Source: Evansella cellulosilytica DSM 2522
Lineage (GTDB): Bacteria > Bacillota > Bacilli > Bacillales > Salisediminibacteriaceae
DNA: 64,000 bases
NCBI RefSeq assembly: GCF_000177235.2
Contig: NC_014829.1
Coordinates: 2,542,001 to 2,606,000, forward strand
Direction: 5' to 3'
Part shown: piece after piece, positions 29,713 through 38,469 of the stretch
Position numbering within the stretch: the first letter of the stretch is position 1
Layout: each line of letters begins with the position of its first letter
Notes under the pieces: generated by a model
Told to the model about the DNA's origin: nothing
The model's database searches: none
What the model saw: only the letters and a program-made list of their open reading frames with translations
Translations under genes and position numbers: made by a program

Positions 29713-29754
29713 TTCCTCCACTTTTTCATTAAGAAATAATGGGGGAATTTTTTT
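29713..29754 (+). terminator. queCDE terminator
   Basis: TTCCTCCA with TGGGGGAA, then TTTTTTT, 20 bp after the queE stop. Confidence 0.8.
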
Positions 29755-29936
29755 GAGTAAATTATTTCCCTGGTAAGCGCATGATTTGACAAAAATTATC
29801 TAAACATTTAAACAATTCGACACAATCCATGCTCATACACCTATTTAAAGCTGCATAATAGGAATGTGTAAAATGATATAAATGAAACAAAGCAATAAAG
29901 AATTATATTAAAATAAAATAGAAAGTACTTATTAAC

Positions 29937-29955
29937 GGTTACCGTAACCGCTACG
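29937..29955. promoter_or_regulatory. short inverted repeat upstream of phospholipase gene
   Basis: CGGTTAC-C-GTAACCG, a 7-bp inverted repeat 70 bp before the start codon. It could be an operator. Nothing else stands out in the 330-bp gap after queE. Confidence 0.3.
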
Positions 29956-30024
29956 GGCGAAATAATATACCGCGATAAGAATTTTATTTCACCGAAACTA
30001 ATAGAATAATAGGGGGAACCTATT

Positions 30025-31467
30025 ATGAAATGGAGTGAAATGATGAAAAGGCTGATTAAAATAATTACGCTAGTCGCTTTATCATATTTATTGTATGCCT
30101 TTATATTTGGCGTTGTCATATTTTCTTTTCATGAACCGAATAGCTCCGATAAGTCTATCAATACGATGAGTCAATTGGTAGGTAGTGAAGTCTCAAATGA
30201 TCGGGTTGCACTTATTGAAGGTCGAGAAGCATCTTTCGTCTCGCGTATTAATCTTATTGAAAATGCCCAACAGTCTATTAAAATGACTTCTCATTCTGTT
30301 CATCATGGTGAATCTACCGACATTTTATTTGGTAGTTTATTAGAAGCGGCCGATAGAGGTGTACAAGTTCAAGTTTTATTAGATGGCATCTTCCATAACT
30401 TAAGAGGAAGCGCTAGAGGTGTTCATTATGCTTTTTATGAGCATCCCAACATTGAAATTAAATTATATGAACCACTTTCACTCGCACGACCTTGGACATG
30501 GAATAACCGATTACACGATAAAGTCCTCATTGTTGATGACCAAAAAGCAATGATTGGAGGAAGAAATATTGGTGATAAGTACTTTATAGATGATTACGAA
30601 GGTGGTAATCACGATAGAGACGTGGTGATCATAAATAACGAGCAACGTAGTTCCAATAGTGGTGTAGAAGAATTAAACAACTATTTTTCAAAAATATGGG
30701 ATCACCAATATAGCCAACATACGATTAGCAACCTCTCATATTTTCAAAAAAGTAGAGCTAATGGAAAATCTGAGTACTTAGCGGAAAATTTATTAGAGCA
30801 AAAAGCTAAACAACCTCATTTATTTCATCAAGATATAGATTGGATAGAGACATCTTTTCCAACAAAAAACATTACGCTTATTTATAATCCGATAGAAAGA
30901 ATGAACAAGGATCCAATCGTATGGAAGCAAATTAGCTTATTAATGGAAGAAGCAACACAATCTGTCCTAGTTCAAAGCCCGTATGTTATACCTACAGATG
31001 AGATGCTTCAAAATTTAAAAAAAGAAAATATAACTGTAGACGATATCGTATTATCTACTAACTCGTTGTCCAATTCTCCAAATGTATTTGCTATTTCGGG
31101 ATATTTGAATAATAGAGAGAGATTGGTTAATGAGGGCGTTAATATATTTGAATACCAAGGGCCAGAAGCAATTCATGGAAAAACGATCGTATTTGATCAA
31201 CAACTAAGCTTAGTAGGTTCATTTAACATCGATGCAAGAAGTAGCTTTCTAAGTACAGAGACGATGGTAGTCATTGATAGCGAGGAGCTTGCAAAAGAAA
31301 TTGAACAGCAAATTTCAGATAACCATCTTTCTAACAGTTTAAAGGTCAATGAACAAAATGGCTATGTTTCAAGCCTCTCAATTAAAGAAAGTGATGTACC
31401 ATTCCTAAAGAGAATTATCGTTACCACACTTTCTTTATTTACCCGCTCTTTTGATTTTATGCTTTAG
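30025..31467 (+). CDS. membrane-anchored phospholipase D-family protein (cardiolipin synthase-like)
   Basis: A 480-aa protein with one N-terminal membrane helix (about 10-36) and two HKD motifs: LHDKVLIVDDQKAMIGGRN (about 170) and IHGKTIVFDQQLSLVGSFN (about 387). These are the paired catalytic half-sites of the PLD superfamily. The architecture is like YmdC/ClsC-type phosphatidyl transferases, with a single anchor rather than two. Substrate unknown; phospholipid or cardiolipin turnover is the likely role. GGGGGAACC precedes the ATG. Confidence 0.82.
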   Translation: MKWSEMMKRLIKIITLVALSYLLYAFIFGVVIFSFHEPNSSDKSINTMSQLVGSEVSNDRVALIEGREASFVSRINLIENAQQSIKMTSHSVHHGESTDILFGSLLEAADRGVQVQVLLDGIFHNLRGSARGVHYAFYEHPNIEIKLYEPLSLARPWTWNNRLHDKVLIVDDQKAMIGGRNIGDKYFIDDYEGGNHDRDVVIINNEQRSSNSGVEELNNYFSKIWDHQYSQHTISNLSYFQKSRANGKSEYLAENLLEQKAKQPHLFHQDIDWIETSFPTKNITLIYNPIERMNKDPIVWKQISLLMEEATQSVLVQSPYVIPTDEMLQNLKKENITVDDIVLSTNSLSNSPNVFAISGYLNNRERLVNEGVNIFEYQGPEAIHGKTIVFDQQLSLVGSFNIDARSSFLSTETMVVIDSEELAKEIEQQISDNHLSNSLKVNEQNGYVSSLSIKESDVPFLKRIIVTTLSLFTRSFDFML

Positions 31468-31511
31468 CAAAACATTATCATACGAGTAGTTAATTCAAGA
31501 TGATCATTAGT

Positions 31512-31545
31512 AGCCAGCTGCCATACGAGTGGCGGTTGGCTTTTC
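31512..31545 (+). terminator. terminator after phospholipase gene
   Basis: AGCCAGCTGCCA with TGGCGGTTGGCT then TTTT, 44 bp after the stop. Confidence 0.8.
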
Positions 31546-31647
31546 GTATACCCTTAAAGCCAAAATTTTAAAGTATGAGAAACGAATGCTATAATAATGG
31601 AACATAGAAAACCATGAATACATAGATATGAACAGGAGTTGTCGTCA

Positions 31648-33060
31648 TTGAATTTCTACGAGGAAGTAGTCAAACAGAAGGAACAATTACTAAAAGACTT
31701 AACAAGGCTCTTGAAAATCGAGAGTACGAAAGATCTATCATCCTCCTCAGAGGGACAACCGATGGGGAAAAATATCGCCGAAGCATTAGATTTAATGTTA
31801 ACATTATCAACACAACATGGCCTTCATACAGAAAATAATGAAGGGTTTTATGGCTATGCCGAATTAAAGAACTCGGATAACGATGATTATATCGCTATAC
31901 TTGGACATTTAGATGTTGTCCCTGCAACTGGTGATTGGACTTCTCCACCTTTCGAGCCAACAATTAGAGACGGTAAACTATTTGCTAGAGGGGCAATCGA
32001 CGATAAAGGTCCGACAATGGCCGCTTTTTATGCCTTAAAGATGTTAAAAGAGCTTAAAATGCCCATGAAACGAAACGTCCGTATCATCTTTGGAACAGAT
32101 GAAGAAAGTGGGATGAGTTGCTTAAAGAAATACCGTGAAATCGAGCATTCTCCAGTTGCTGGCTTTGCACCTGATGCGACATTCCCAATCATTCATGCTG
32201 AAAAAGGCCAAATAAACGCAAGGTGTAACCTGAATTTTGATAACGAAACTGAAAGTATGACATCAAATGACACACTCATTTCTTTTCAAGCTGGTACGAG
32301 ACCAAACATGGTCCCTGAATCAGCCACTGCTGTTATTAAAGATCACGATCAAGCTATCGAACAACAATTTATTCATTTTTTAGAAAAGCATCAGCTAGAA
32401 GGAGAGTACTTTCATCATAGTGGTAACATAACGCTCAACTTAAAAGGCCTTTCTTCTCATAGTATGGAACCACATAAAGGCATTAACGCTGGTATGTATT
32501 TAGCACAGTTTCTCACTACTTTGTCCTTAAACAAAAAAGCAAAGGCCTATCTTTCATTCGTTAACTTATTTTTTGAAGATCATTTTGGAAAAAATATTAA
32601 TATTGATCATGAGGATGATATAACTGGACCATTAACTATAAACCCTGCGATTTTTAGTTTCGAAGAGGGATCGAGTTGTTTTGTACATTTAAATATTCGA
32701 TACCCTGTATCAGCAAATTTTGATGCAATTGAGCAAAAGCTTTATACGTTACTTGAAAAATACCATTTTTCATTCGGAGACATTCGAAATAAAAATCCTC
32801 ATCACGTTGATAAAAATACAGCTATGATAAAGTACTTACAAAAGGCTTATGAAGAAGAAACGAGTGAGGAAGCTACCCTACTTTCTAGTGGAGGTAATAC
32901 GTATGCAAGCCTATTGCCAAACTGTGTTGCATATGGTGCTGTTTTTCCTGGTAAGGTGATGACTGCCCATCAAAAAAATGAGTATATAGAAATTGAAGAT
33001 CTATTAAAAGCTACGGCAATTTATGCAAGAGCAATATCTTACTTAGCAAATATCGAATAA
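31648..33060 (+). CDS. pepV: M20-family dipeptidase PepV
   Basis: A 470-aa cytosolic Zn peptidase that removes dipeptides with broad specificity. Metal motifs are ILGHLDVVPATGDW and GTDEESGMSC. AFYALKMLKEL and the lid-domain Ser/His block GLSSHSMEPHKGINAG are typical of PepV. I chose the TTG at 31648 (AGGAG 9 nt upstream); the frame can be extended three codons to a TTG that touches the ribosome binding site. Confidence 0.9.
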   Translation: MNFYEEVVKQKEQLLKDLTRLLKIESTKDLSSSSEGQPMGKNIAEALDLMLTLSTQHGLHTENNEGFYGYAELKNSDNDDYIAILGHLDVVPATGDWTSPPFEPTIRDGKLFARGAIDDKGPTMAAFYALKMLKELKMPMKRNVRIIFGTDEESGMSCLKKYREIEHSPVAGFAPDATFPIIHAEKGQINARCNLNFDNETESMTSNDTLISFQAGTRPNMVPESATAVIKDHDQAIEQQFIHFLEKHQLEGEYFHHSGNITLNLKGLSSHSMEPHKGINAGMYLAQFLTTLSLNKKAKAYLSFVNLFFEDHFGKNINIDHEDDITGPLTINPAIFSFEEGSSCFVHLNIRYPVSANFDAIEQKLYTLLEKYHFSFGDIRNKNPHHVDKNTAMIKYLQKAYEEETSEEATLLSSGGNTYASLLPNCVAYGAVFPGKVMTAHQKNEYIEIEDLLKATAIYARAISYLANIE

Positions 33061-33061
33061 G

Positions 33062-33097
33062 AAAAACAGTTCACATCTCTTGCTGTGAACTGTTTTT
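33062..33097. terminator. bidirectional terminator between pepV and Spo0E-like gene
   Basis: AAAAACAGTTCACA with TGTGAACTGTTTTT, A- and T-runs on both strands, between convergent genes. Confidence 0.85.
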
Positions 33098-33133
33098 CCT
33101 TCTTCTATTAATATGAGTACAATTCTTTTCTAT

Positions 33134-33460
33134 TTATTCTGATTGCACATATTCTTCCCTAATAACGGCTTTTTGCCACTCTAATTGTTCAGTATTACCT
33201 TTATCATCAGATTGTATTTGAAGTTTCATGTTCTCATCTAACGCGGTATCGTTTCTTTTCAAAGTACTTCCCTCCGTTTTTTTATGGGATTTTAACAATT
33301 CTCCATGTTGATTTAGTTTTACATCTAAAAATTGACTAATTTCTAGCAACAGTGGGTCATTCATCGTACCTAATCGTTCCTTCGCTTTGTACATTAGCTT
33401 CTTTAGAAACACAATATCCCGACTGATACAATATAAAGAATTATTTTTGTCCAAGCCCAA
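33134..33460 (-). CDS. Spo0E-like aspartyl-phosphate phosphatase with C-terminal tail
   Basis: A 108-aa protein. Residues about 15-53 (IVFLKKLMYKAKERLG, NDPLLLEISQFLDVKLNQHG) fit the short Spo0E fold: a helix, a turn, then the SQxLD motif (here SQFLD) on the second helix. Spo0E-family proteins dephosphorylate Spo0A~P and delay sporulation. The C-terminal half is hydrophilic and unrecognised. It starts at TTG after AAAGGGGGT. A c-di-GMP-I aptamer ends about 30 nt upstream. Confidence 0.72.
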   Translation of the reverse strand: MGLDKNNSLYCISRDIVFLKKLMYKAKERLGTMNDPLLLEISQFLDVKLNQHGELLKSHKKTEGSTLKRNDTALDENMKLQIQSDDKGNTEQLEWQKAVIREEYVQSE

Positions 33461-33491
33461 ACTACATTACCCCCTTTAATAATAGGAGAAT

Positions 33492-33575
33492 ATTCGGTAA
33501 CTGGCTGGCTTCTTCTAGATGAAGGAAGCCCCTATAGCTTTGCGTCACCAACTTTCGATGGTTTTGCCGTTTCGT
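33492..33575 (-). promoter_or_regulatory. c-di-GMP-I (GEMM-I) riboswitch aptamer, copy 2, before Spo0E-like gene
   Basis: Minus strand blocks in order: CGGCAAAACC, CGAAAG tetraloop, GGTGACGCAAAGCTATAGGG, a helix GGCTTC/GAAGCC, and CCAGTTACCGAA. The ACGCAAAGC core and GTTACCGA end are those of GEMM-I and of the V. cholerae Vc2 RNA. No intrinsic terminator follows; instead CTCCT can pair with AGGGG of the ribosome binding site, so control is probably translational. Confidence 0.9.
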
Positions 33576-33684
33576 ATTACTTGTAATTTGGAATTGACCC
33601 ATAAAATAATAAGAAGAAGGTCTTAGTTCATTATACACAATTATCTAAATATTCCGCAATATAGTGTGTGACTTTTTTTATTAA

Positions 33685-33879
33685 CTAAATCTTTCTTTTT
33701 GATAACTCCTCCGTTATGTATAACAATTCAGATTTAATTTCCGCCGCTCTTTCAAACTCAAAAGCATTTCTAGCAAACTTTAGTTCCTCTACTAAAAGGT
33801 TATAACGTACTTTTAAGTCTTCATTTGTTTTCTCTGATAGATGAATCATTTTTTTTAAGCTTGGGTCTACTTTATACAT
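33685..33879 (-). CDS. small UVR-motif protein
   Basis: A 64-aa protein whose C-terminal half (EELKFARNAFEFERAAEIKS, then ELLYITEELSKRKI) is a UVR (UvrB/C interaction) coiled-coil motif. Such motifs also occur in McsA- and Clp-type proteins as pairing helices. No catalytic domain. I chose ATG 33879 with AGAGGGGAA upstream. Function unknown. Confidence 0.7.
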   Translation of the reverse strand: MYKVDPSLKKMIHLSEKTNEDLKVRYNLLVEELKFARNAFEFERAAEIKSELLYITEELSKRKI

Positions 33880-34051
33880 CTCTATTCCCCTCTCCATCTA
33901 CTTTAACAGCATCTCATGCATCATCTTTTCTAATTGCTTATATCTTCCATATTCGACAAACATTGACCGAATCCTTCAATAACTTGCTTTTTGTTATATT
34001 ATTAAAACATACAAACTCTAGCCAACGTTTAAAATGTTTGTCAACAAAAAA

Positions 34052-34090
34052 GGGAACAGACTAATGACATAAATACATTACTCTGTTCCC
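34052..34090 (-). terminator. terminator after small zinc-finger gene
   Basis: Minus strand: GGGAACAGA with TCTGTTCCC, then TTTTTTG; about 20 bp after the stop at 34110. Confidence 0.8.
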
Positions 34091-34109
34091 CAGTATAATT
34101 TTAGCTTTG

Positions 34110-34289
34110 TTATTTATTCGCAGCTTTACATACGTCACATGTTACATTCGCACCACTTATCGAATATGTTGAGATACAGCTAGGACACATCCATTTACCA
34201 CATGACTTGCATTTTCCCCCACTCGTAGATCTGGAAGCGCTATCAAAATTCATCGTTTCACAGCAAACAACACAGCTCCCCAAATTCAC
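34110..34289 (-). CDS. 59-aa cysteine-rich (zinc-ribbon-like) protein
   Basis: MNLGSCVVCCETM, then GGKCKSCGKWMCPSCIS and VTCDVCKAANK: five CxxC-type pairs that could bind one or two Zn ions in a treble-clef or RING-like fold. It starts at GTG with AAAGGGGGGG upstream and has its own terminator. Too short for routine calling. Function unknown. Confidence 0.65.
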   Translation of the reverse strand: MNLGSCVVCCETMNFDSASRSTSGGKCKSCGKWMCPSCISTYSISGANVTCDVCKAANK

Positions 34290-34299
34290 GTCACACCCC

Positions 34300-34483
34300 C
34301 CCTTTCATAAATAAATTAACGAGATCGATTTACTGACCTCTTACCCCTACTAATATTATAACAGGGAAAACGGTTGAACATGTTAAATTCACTGAAATTT
34401 CAGTTAAATAATCTTTGAAAATTTGTGAATCATTGAACATACACGTGTTAACATTGTATACAACATGTGCACCAGTTAAACTA
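34300..34483. other. gene-free stretch
   Basis: AT-rich, between the zinc-finger gene and the DUF1292 gene. A minus-strand frame crosses it but has no ribosome binding site and overlaps the end of the DUF1292 gene. I see no structure I would call. Confidence 0.5.
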
Positions 34484-34750
34484 TTATTCATTATTTTTTT
34501 CAGCTGGACTTGCTTCAACTGCAATTTCATATGCTTCTAATATTGCTTCCCGCTCGGTTGGGTCGGTTATTCCTACAAGATATTGAGCGTGGGTATCCTC
34601 TTCAATACGCATGAGAAGTGCCTCATAATCACCAGTAATGAGAGCATAAGATTGCCCATCCATCTCAAACAGTGCTTCCACGTTAAAGTCTTTGTGATTT
34701 CCCTTATCATCCTCTATTGTAATTTGATCCCGTATATTTTCAAAATCCAT
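34484..34750 (-). CDS. DUF1292 family protein (YrzB-like)
   Basis: An 88-aa acidic protein with ITIEDDKGNHKDFNVEALFE, YALI and a C-terminal helix, the DUF1292 pattern found in all Firmicutes beside yrrK-type genes. AAGGAGG precedes the ATG. Here it stands alone, so it may be a second copy. Function unknown. Confidence 0.8.
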   Translation of the reverse strand: MDFENIRDQITIEDDKGNHKDFNVEALFEMDGQSYALITGDYEALLMRIEEDTHAQYLVGITDPTEREAILEAYEIAVEASPAEKNNE

Positions 34751-34924
34751 GGACTTGCCTCCTTATAATTAGTTAAACTTATCATTTCCTAACAGGTTAA
34801 GAATATTGCAAACGAAGTAAACAATTGACTGTTTCGGTAATTGTTATATAAATATTTCCACGATATGGAACGGACATGTTATGATAATCTGTACAAACTA
34901 TAAAAAAAAGAAAGAGTGAAATAC

Positions 34925-35407
34925 ATGCGTTATTTTAAACCTGACTTTTTATTTGAGCATTTTTCTGGCATTACTATCAAATGGCTAAAAGAAAACAACA
35001 TTACTCATATTTTTTCAGATTTAGATAGCACATTAGCTGCTCATGATCAACATGGTACAAAAGAGTTTGAAGCATGGCTTTCTCAACTAAGAGAAAATAA
35101 CGTTCAACTTGTTATCCTTTCTAACAATAATCAAAGCCGAGTTGATATTTTTACTGAACCTTATAGAATCGTCGGATATGGAAAAGCAAATAAACCTGCT
35201 ACAAGTAAAATACAACGTATTATGGATGAAGTAGGTGCTAAATCGGAAACGAGTTTATTTTTAGGAGATCAATTGTTTACAGATGTTTGGTGTGGAAAAC
35301 GATTAAAGATGATAACAGCACTTGTCCATCCAATAGAACCGGAGCATGAGCCATGGAACGTATCTTTAAAACGAAAAGCAGAATCGGTCATTCGCCGTGG
35401 TTGGTGA
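34925..35407 (+). CDS. YqeG-like HAD IIIA phosphatase
   Basis: A 160-aa HAD-superfamily protein. Motif I is SDLDSTLAAHD (the usual YqeG form is TDLDNTL), motif II ILSNNNQ, motif III Lys in GKANKPATSK, motif IV FLGDQLFTDVW. Family members act on phosphatidylglycerophosphate or are of unknown substrate. The canonical yqeG sits with yqeH, which is not here, so this may be a paralogue. I chose the ATG at 34925. Confidence 0.8.
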   Translation: MRYFKPDFLFEHFSGITIKWLKENNITHIFSDLDSTLAAHDQHGTKEFEAWLSQLRENNVQLVILSNNNQSRVDIFTEPYRIVGYGKANKPATSKIQRIMDEVGAKSETSLFLGDQLFTDVWCGKRLKMITALVHPIEPEHEPWNVSLKRKAESVIRRGW

Positions 35408-35513
35408 TTATTTTACATTAAGAAAGACGCAACAGGACAATAATTCATGCAGGTAGAACATCCGCTACACTACTATATTAAATCGACGTAAATGAACTTC
35501 ATACATTAATGAA

Positions 35514-35553
35514 GGTGTACTCCAAAGGTATAAATCAACCTTTGGAGTACACC
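35514..35553. terminator. bidirectional terminator between YqeG-like and PstS-like genes
   Basis: GGTGTACTCCAAAGG with CCTTTGGAGTACACC, a perfect 15-bp stem between convergent genes. Confidence 0.85.
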
Positions 35554-35559
35554 TCTTGT

Positions 35560-36720
35560 TTAATTTAATGGGACATAACCTGTCTCCTCAATAATATATT
35601 GACCTTGATCCGAAAGAATCCAATCAATAAGCTTTGCTACATTTGGGTTTTCAGTCCCCGCAGTGATCGCATAAAACTCCGAGGCAATAGGGTAACTGCC
35701 ATTTCGTATTGATTCTTTATCAGGATAAACACCTTCAACAGCTAAATGACGTATTTGTTTGTTTTGAACCATTTCTGTTGAAAAATATCTAAAAGAGTAT
35801 CCAATTGCATTACGATAATTTCGATAGCTTGATGTTTCCGTTATAATACCTCCCATACCTGAAACGATATCCTCGGTTGGTGGAGCCATTAATGGGATGT
35901 CTCCCATCAAGTTTTCTAATGCAGTTTGACTACCACTATCAGCAGGCCTTTGAAACGCTCGAATGTCATGATTATTTCCTCCTAGTTCGCTCCAATTAGT
36001 AATATCTCCTGAATATATTCCCTGAATTTCTTCAATCGAAATATCTTCTACATTATTTCTAGCGTTAACAAAAAAAACAAAGGCTTCTCTTCCAATTGGT
36101 GTTAGCTCCAATTCTACCCCTAATCGCTCTGCTGCGTTCAGTTGACCTTGCGATGGGCCAGCTGCAAAAATGATATCTGCATCACCATTAAATAAACTTC
36201 TATATGCTTCACCAGTTTGATTAGACATTACCTCACTATCATAAGGAGGGTAATCTTTTTCCGGATAAGTCGCTTGTGCAAAAGCAGCATACACAGGATA
36301 CAATGCTGTTGCCCCATCTAGTACGGGCAAATCGCCTTCAAGCTGGAGTGTAGCCGGTTCATCTAATGTGATAACTTTACTTTCTTCCCTAAAGGGAACA
36401 TATTCCCACAAATTAAAGTCCTGTTCGCTTACTTTTCCGATATTGTTATAATAAACTTCTCTAACCTGAAAAGTAACCGTGATCACTAAGCATAAACTAA
36501 GGAAACTAGTTAAGGCTATTTTGATTTTTTTTCGTGAAAAAAGCTGGAATATATGCGCGATAAAGAAAAGTAAAAGACCTAACGCTATAATTGGTACTAT
36601 ATACAAATAAAATCGAAACCCCATTAACAAAGCAAAAACAGTAATAATAACTGTAGCAAAAGAAAGTCCAATAGCTACACCGATAATACTGAAAATTTTA
36701 AGAGTCATGCTTGATTTCAT
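35560..36720 (-). CDS. PstS-like phosphate-binding domain fused to a three-helix membrane anchor
   Basis: A 386-aa protein with three N-terminal membrane helices (about 8-30, 32-55, 66-88) in place of the usual lipoprotein signal. It continues with a PstS/PBP-like-2 domain (LPVLDGATALYPVYAAFAQA, DIIFAAGPSQGQ, FFVNARNNVE, GDITNWSELGG, RPADSGSQTALENLM, YPIASEFYAIT). No pst transporter genes are adjacent. It may sense or present phosphate (or another oxyanion) rather than feed an ABC importer. GAGGGAG precedes the ATG. Confidence 0.78.
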   Translation of the reverse strand: MKSSMTLKIFSIIGVAIGLSFATVIITVFALLMGFRFYLYIVPIIALGLLLFFIAHIFQLFSRKKIKIALTSFLSLCLVITVTFQVREVYYNNIGKVSEQDFNLWEYVPFREESKVITLDEPATLQLEGDLPVLDGATALYPVYAAFAQATYPEKDYPPYDSEVMSNQTGEAYRSLFNGDADIIFAAGPSQGQLNAAERLGVELELTPIGREAFVFFVNARNNVEDISIEEIQGIYSGDITNWSELGGNNHDIRAFQRPADSGSQTALENLMGDIPLMAPPTEDIVSGMGGIITETSSYRNYRNAIGYSFRYFSTEMVQNKQIRHLAVEGVYPDKESIRNGSYPIASEFYAITAGTENPNVAKLIDWILSDQGQYIIEETGYVPLN

Positions 36721-36848
36721 GTTATATTTCTCCCTCACAATAATATATGAAATATTTGGTAACTAACTATCTATTCGACTTTTTACTACGATTACCTCTA
36801 TATTTTTCTACATTTTATATGAAATTTCACTTATGAAAGAGGAACAAA

Positions 36849-36889
36849 AAAATACTTTAACCGACTTTTCCAGTTGGTTAAAGTATTTT
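36849..36889 (-). terminator. terminator after small membrane-peptide gene
   Basis: AAAATACTTTAACC with GGTTAAAGTATTTT around a 13-nt loop, 22 bp after the stop at 36911. Confidence 0.75.
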
Positions 36890-36910
36890 CTGACAAAAAG
36901 TATGAATTAA

Positions 36911-37123
36911 TTACTCTCCTCCACCAAACTCATCACCGCTACCGCCTTTATTAATATCTACATAATCTTTATCCATCATTTTATCATGCTCGTTCATCCC
37001 TTGCTCTGGCTTCATAAATTTACTAAAAGCATATGCCTCATTAAAATTGTCTCTATATCTGGAGTTCAAAAATGCGAGTAATGTTAAACCAGTCAAAAAA
37101 ATTAATAATTTAACGCTTCTCAC
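36911..37123 (-). CDS. 70-aa membrane-anchored or secreted peptide, unknown
   Basis: One N-terminal hydrophobic helix (KLLIFLTGLTLLAFL) followed by a hydrophilic tail ending in a Gly-rich GGSGDEFGGGE. The only start that fits is GTG with a poor ribosome binding site, but a clear terminator follows. Not recognised. Confidence 0.5.
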   Translation of the reverse strand: MRSVKLLIFLTGLTLLAFLNSRYRDNFNEAYAFSKFMKPEQGMNEHDKMMDKDYVDINKGGSGDEFGGGE

Positions 37124-37303
37124 CCCATTTAAAATGATCTTTTATACTCTTATATTCAAAATAATAGAACATATGAATAATACATGCTTTATATTTAATG
37201 CTATTTGTCATGAGATAAAAACATTTGCGTATAAATGAATAAGAAAAACGAATACTTAACCTCTGCTAAATATTCGTTTTCAAAAAATGACGAGGAGATT
37301 TCC

Positions 37304-37585
37304 ATGGCACACTATATTCAAAAATACTTTCTTCAGCCGCAAGAGAGCAATATCATTGTCGTACCTAAAGATGCTAAGTTATTGTCTGCTCATAATTTAA
37401 AGGGTGAGGTCGTCATTTACGCACTCATTAATTCCACGCTACCGCCAACGATACGTTATGATATTCGCGTATATGGAGTAAGACATATTATTCCAATTGA
37501 CTTATCTCATTATACTTATTTAAATACTGTCCGAATGCTTGAAGCGAGTGTTGTTTTCCATGTATTTTTTCGAAGAATCTCATAA
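37304..37585 (+). CDS. 93-aa DUF7352-like protein
   Basis: MAHYIQKYFLQPQESNIIVV, PKDAKLLSAHNLKGEVVIYA, then a TV...VVFHVFFR ending. The pattern KY..., P.gAK.LS, ..ALi, V.G..H.I, TV...VFHVF resembles the small DUF7352 domain seen in phages and bacteria; this is from memory and tentative. I start at ATG 37304 after GAGGAG; the frame is open another 23 codons upstream without support. Confidence 0.55.
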   Translation: MAHYIQKYFLQPQESNIIVVPKDAKLLSAHNLKGEVVIYALINSTLPPTIRYDIRVYGVRHIIPIDLSHYTYLNTVRMLEASVVFHVFFRRIS

Positions 37586-37596
37586 TATTTGTATGT

Positions 37597-38469
37597 TTAA
37601 GCTTGAGCTGTAATTGGATGATAGACCTTTTCCGGATAAAGACTTTCACTCTTCGCTTTTACAAATAAAACACTACTCTCATCTTTTACTACCGTACTTT
37701 TTAGTGAAGACGAGAAAAAGTCAGGTGTAAAATGAAAAATAACTCTTTTAGTTTGTTCACTTGCGATTTTGCTTAAAATAGATAATACATCGACCTTATA
37801 TTTACTTACGATATCAAACACTTCTAGTTCACTTCCCGAATGGTGATAGATGATAATGACATCTTCTTCAACTAAATAATAAATATCGTTTGGGAATACG
37901 TTTAAGCAATAAAACATAAATATTCCTTCTGTATGAAGAGTACCAAAACGCTCAGATATCATAGTCCGATTTGTTGCTAATGAATATAGATGAGCTAGTT
38001 CCGTTTTGCTTCCTCCTAATTTTTTTATCTCCACGTATTCTATGTTTTTCACACAAAAATCCATACTATATTGATATTGATCTACTCTCTTAAATCCAAA
38101 TCTCGGATAAAAATCAAGCACTGACTTATTAGCAAATAAATAAAATATATCCACAAAGTGTTCGTGTTCGTTTATAACCTTTTTTACAAGCTCTGAAGCT
38201 AGACCTCTATTTCTATATAAAGGGTCTGTCATCACTGTACCAAGCTGCACAGCTTTCATTTTTTTACCACTTATTATTAGCTCGAGAGTATTCATAGAGA
38301 CATTTGCGACAACTCTTCCTTCGTCCACATAAGAGACCGGTATGTAGCTGCTTGTCCAAAATCCATATTCATACCAGCTTTCGAATTTTATACCAAATGT
38401 TTCATAAGCAAGTTCAAAAAAACTAGCTCTCAATTTATCGTCAAATTTATAGTCTGTAATTATTTCCAC
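37597..38469 (-). CDS. GNAT-family N-acetyltransferase
   Basis: A 290-aa protein. The acetyl-CoA binding motif A is GTVMTDPLYRNRGLASELVK (about 77-96), with NKSVLDFYPRFGF as motif B. About 150 C-terminal residues form an extra domain, perhaps a second degenerate GNAT fold, as in two-domain acetyltransferases. Acceptor unknown. Confidence 0.82.
   Translation of the reverse strand: MEIITDYKFDDKLRASFFELAYETFGIKFESWYEYGFWTSSYIPVSYVDEGRVVANVSMNTLELIISGKKMKAVQLGTVMTDPLYRNRGLASELVKKVINEHEHFVDIFYLFANKSVLDFYPRFGFKRVDQYQYSMDFCVKNIEYVEIKKLGGSKTELAHLYSLATNRTMISERFGTLHTEGIFMFYCLNVFPNDIYYLVEEDVIIIYHHSGSELEVFDIVSKYKVDVLSILSKIASEQTKRVIFHFTPDFFSSSLKSTVVKDESSVLFVKAKSESLYPEKVYHPITAQA

Noticed and set aside
29841-30119. 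92-codon minus-strand frame
   Set aside because: Antisense to the start of the phospholipase gene; no RBS.
34330-34530. 66-codon minus-strand frame
   Set aside because: Overlaps the end of the DUF1292 gene, lacks an RBS and has unconvincing composition.
37047-37238. 63-codon plus-strand frame upstream of the DUF7352-like gene
   Set aside because: Opposes the small membrane-peptide gene, has no RBS and no recognisable feature.
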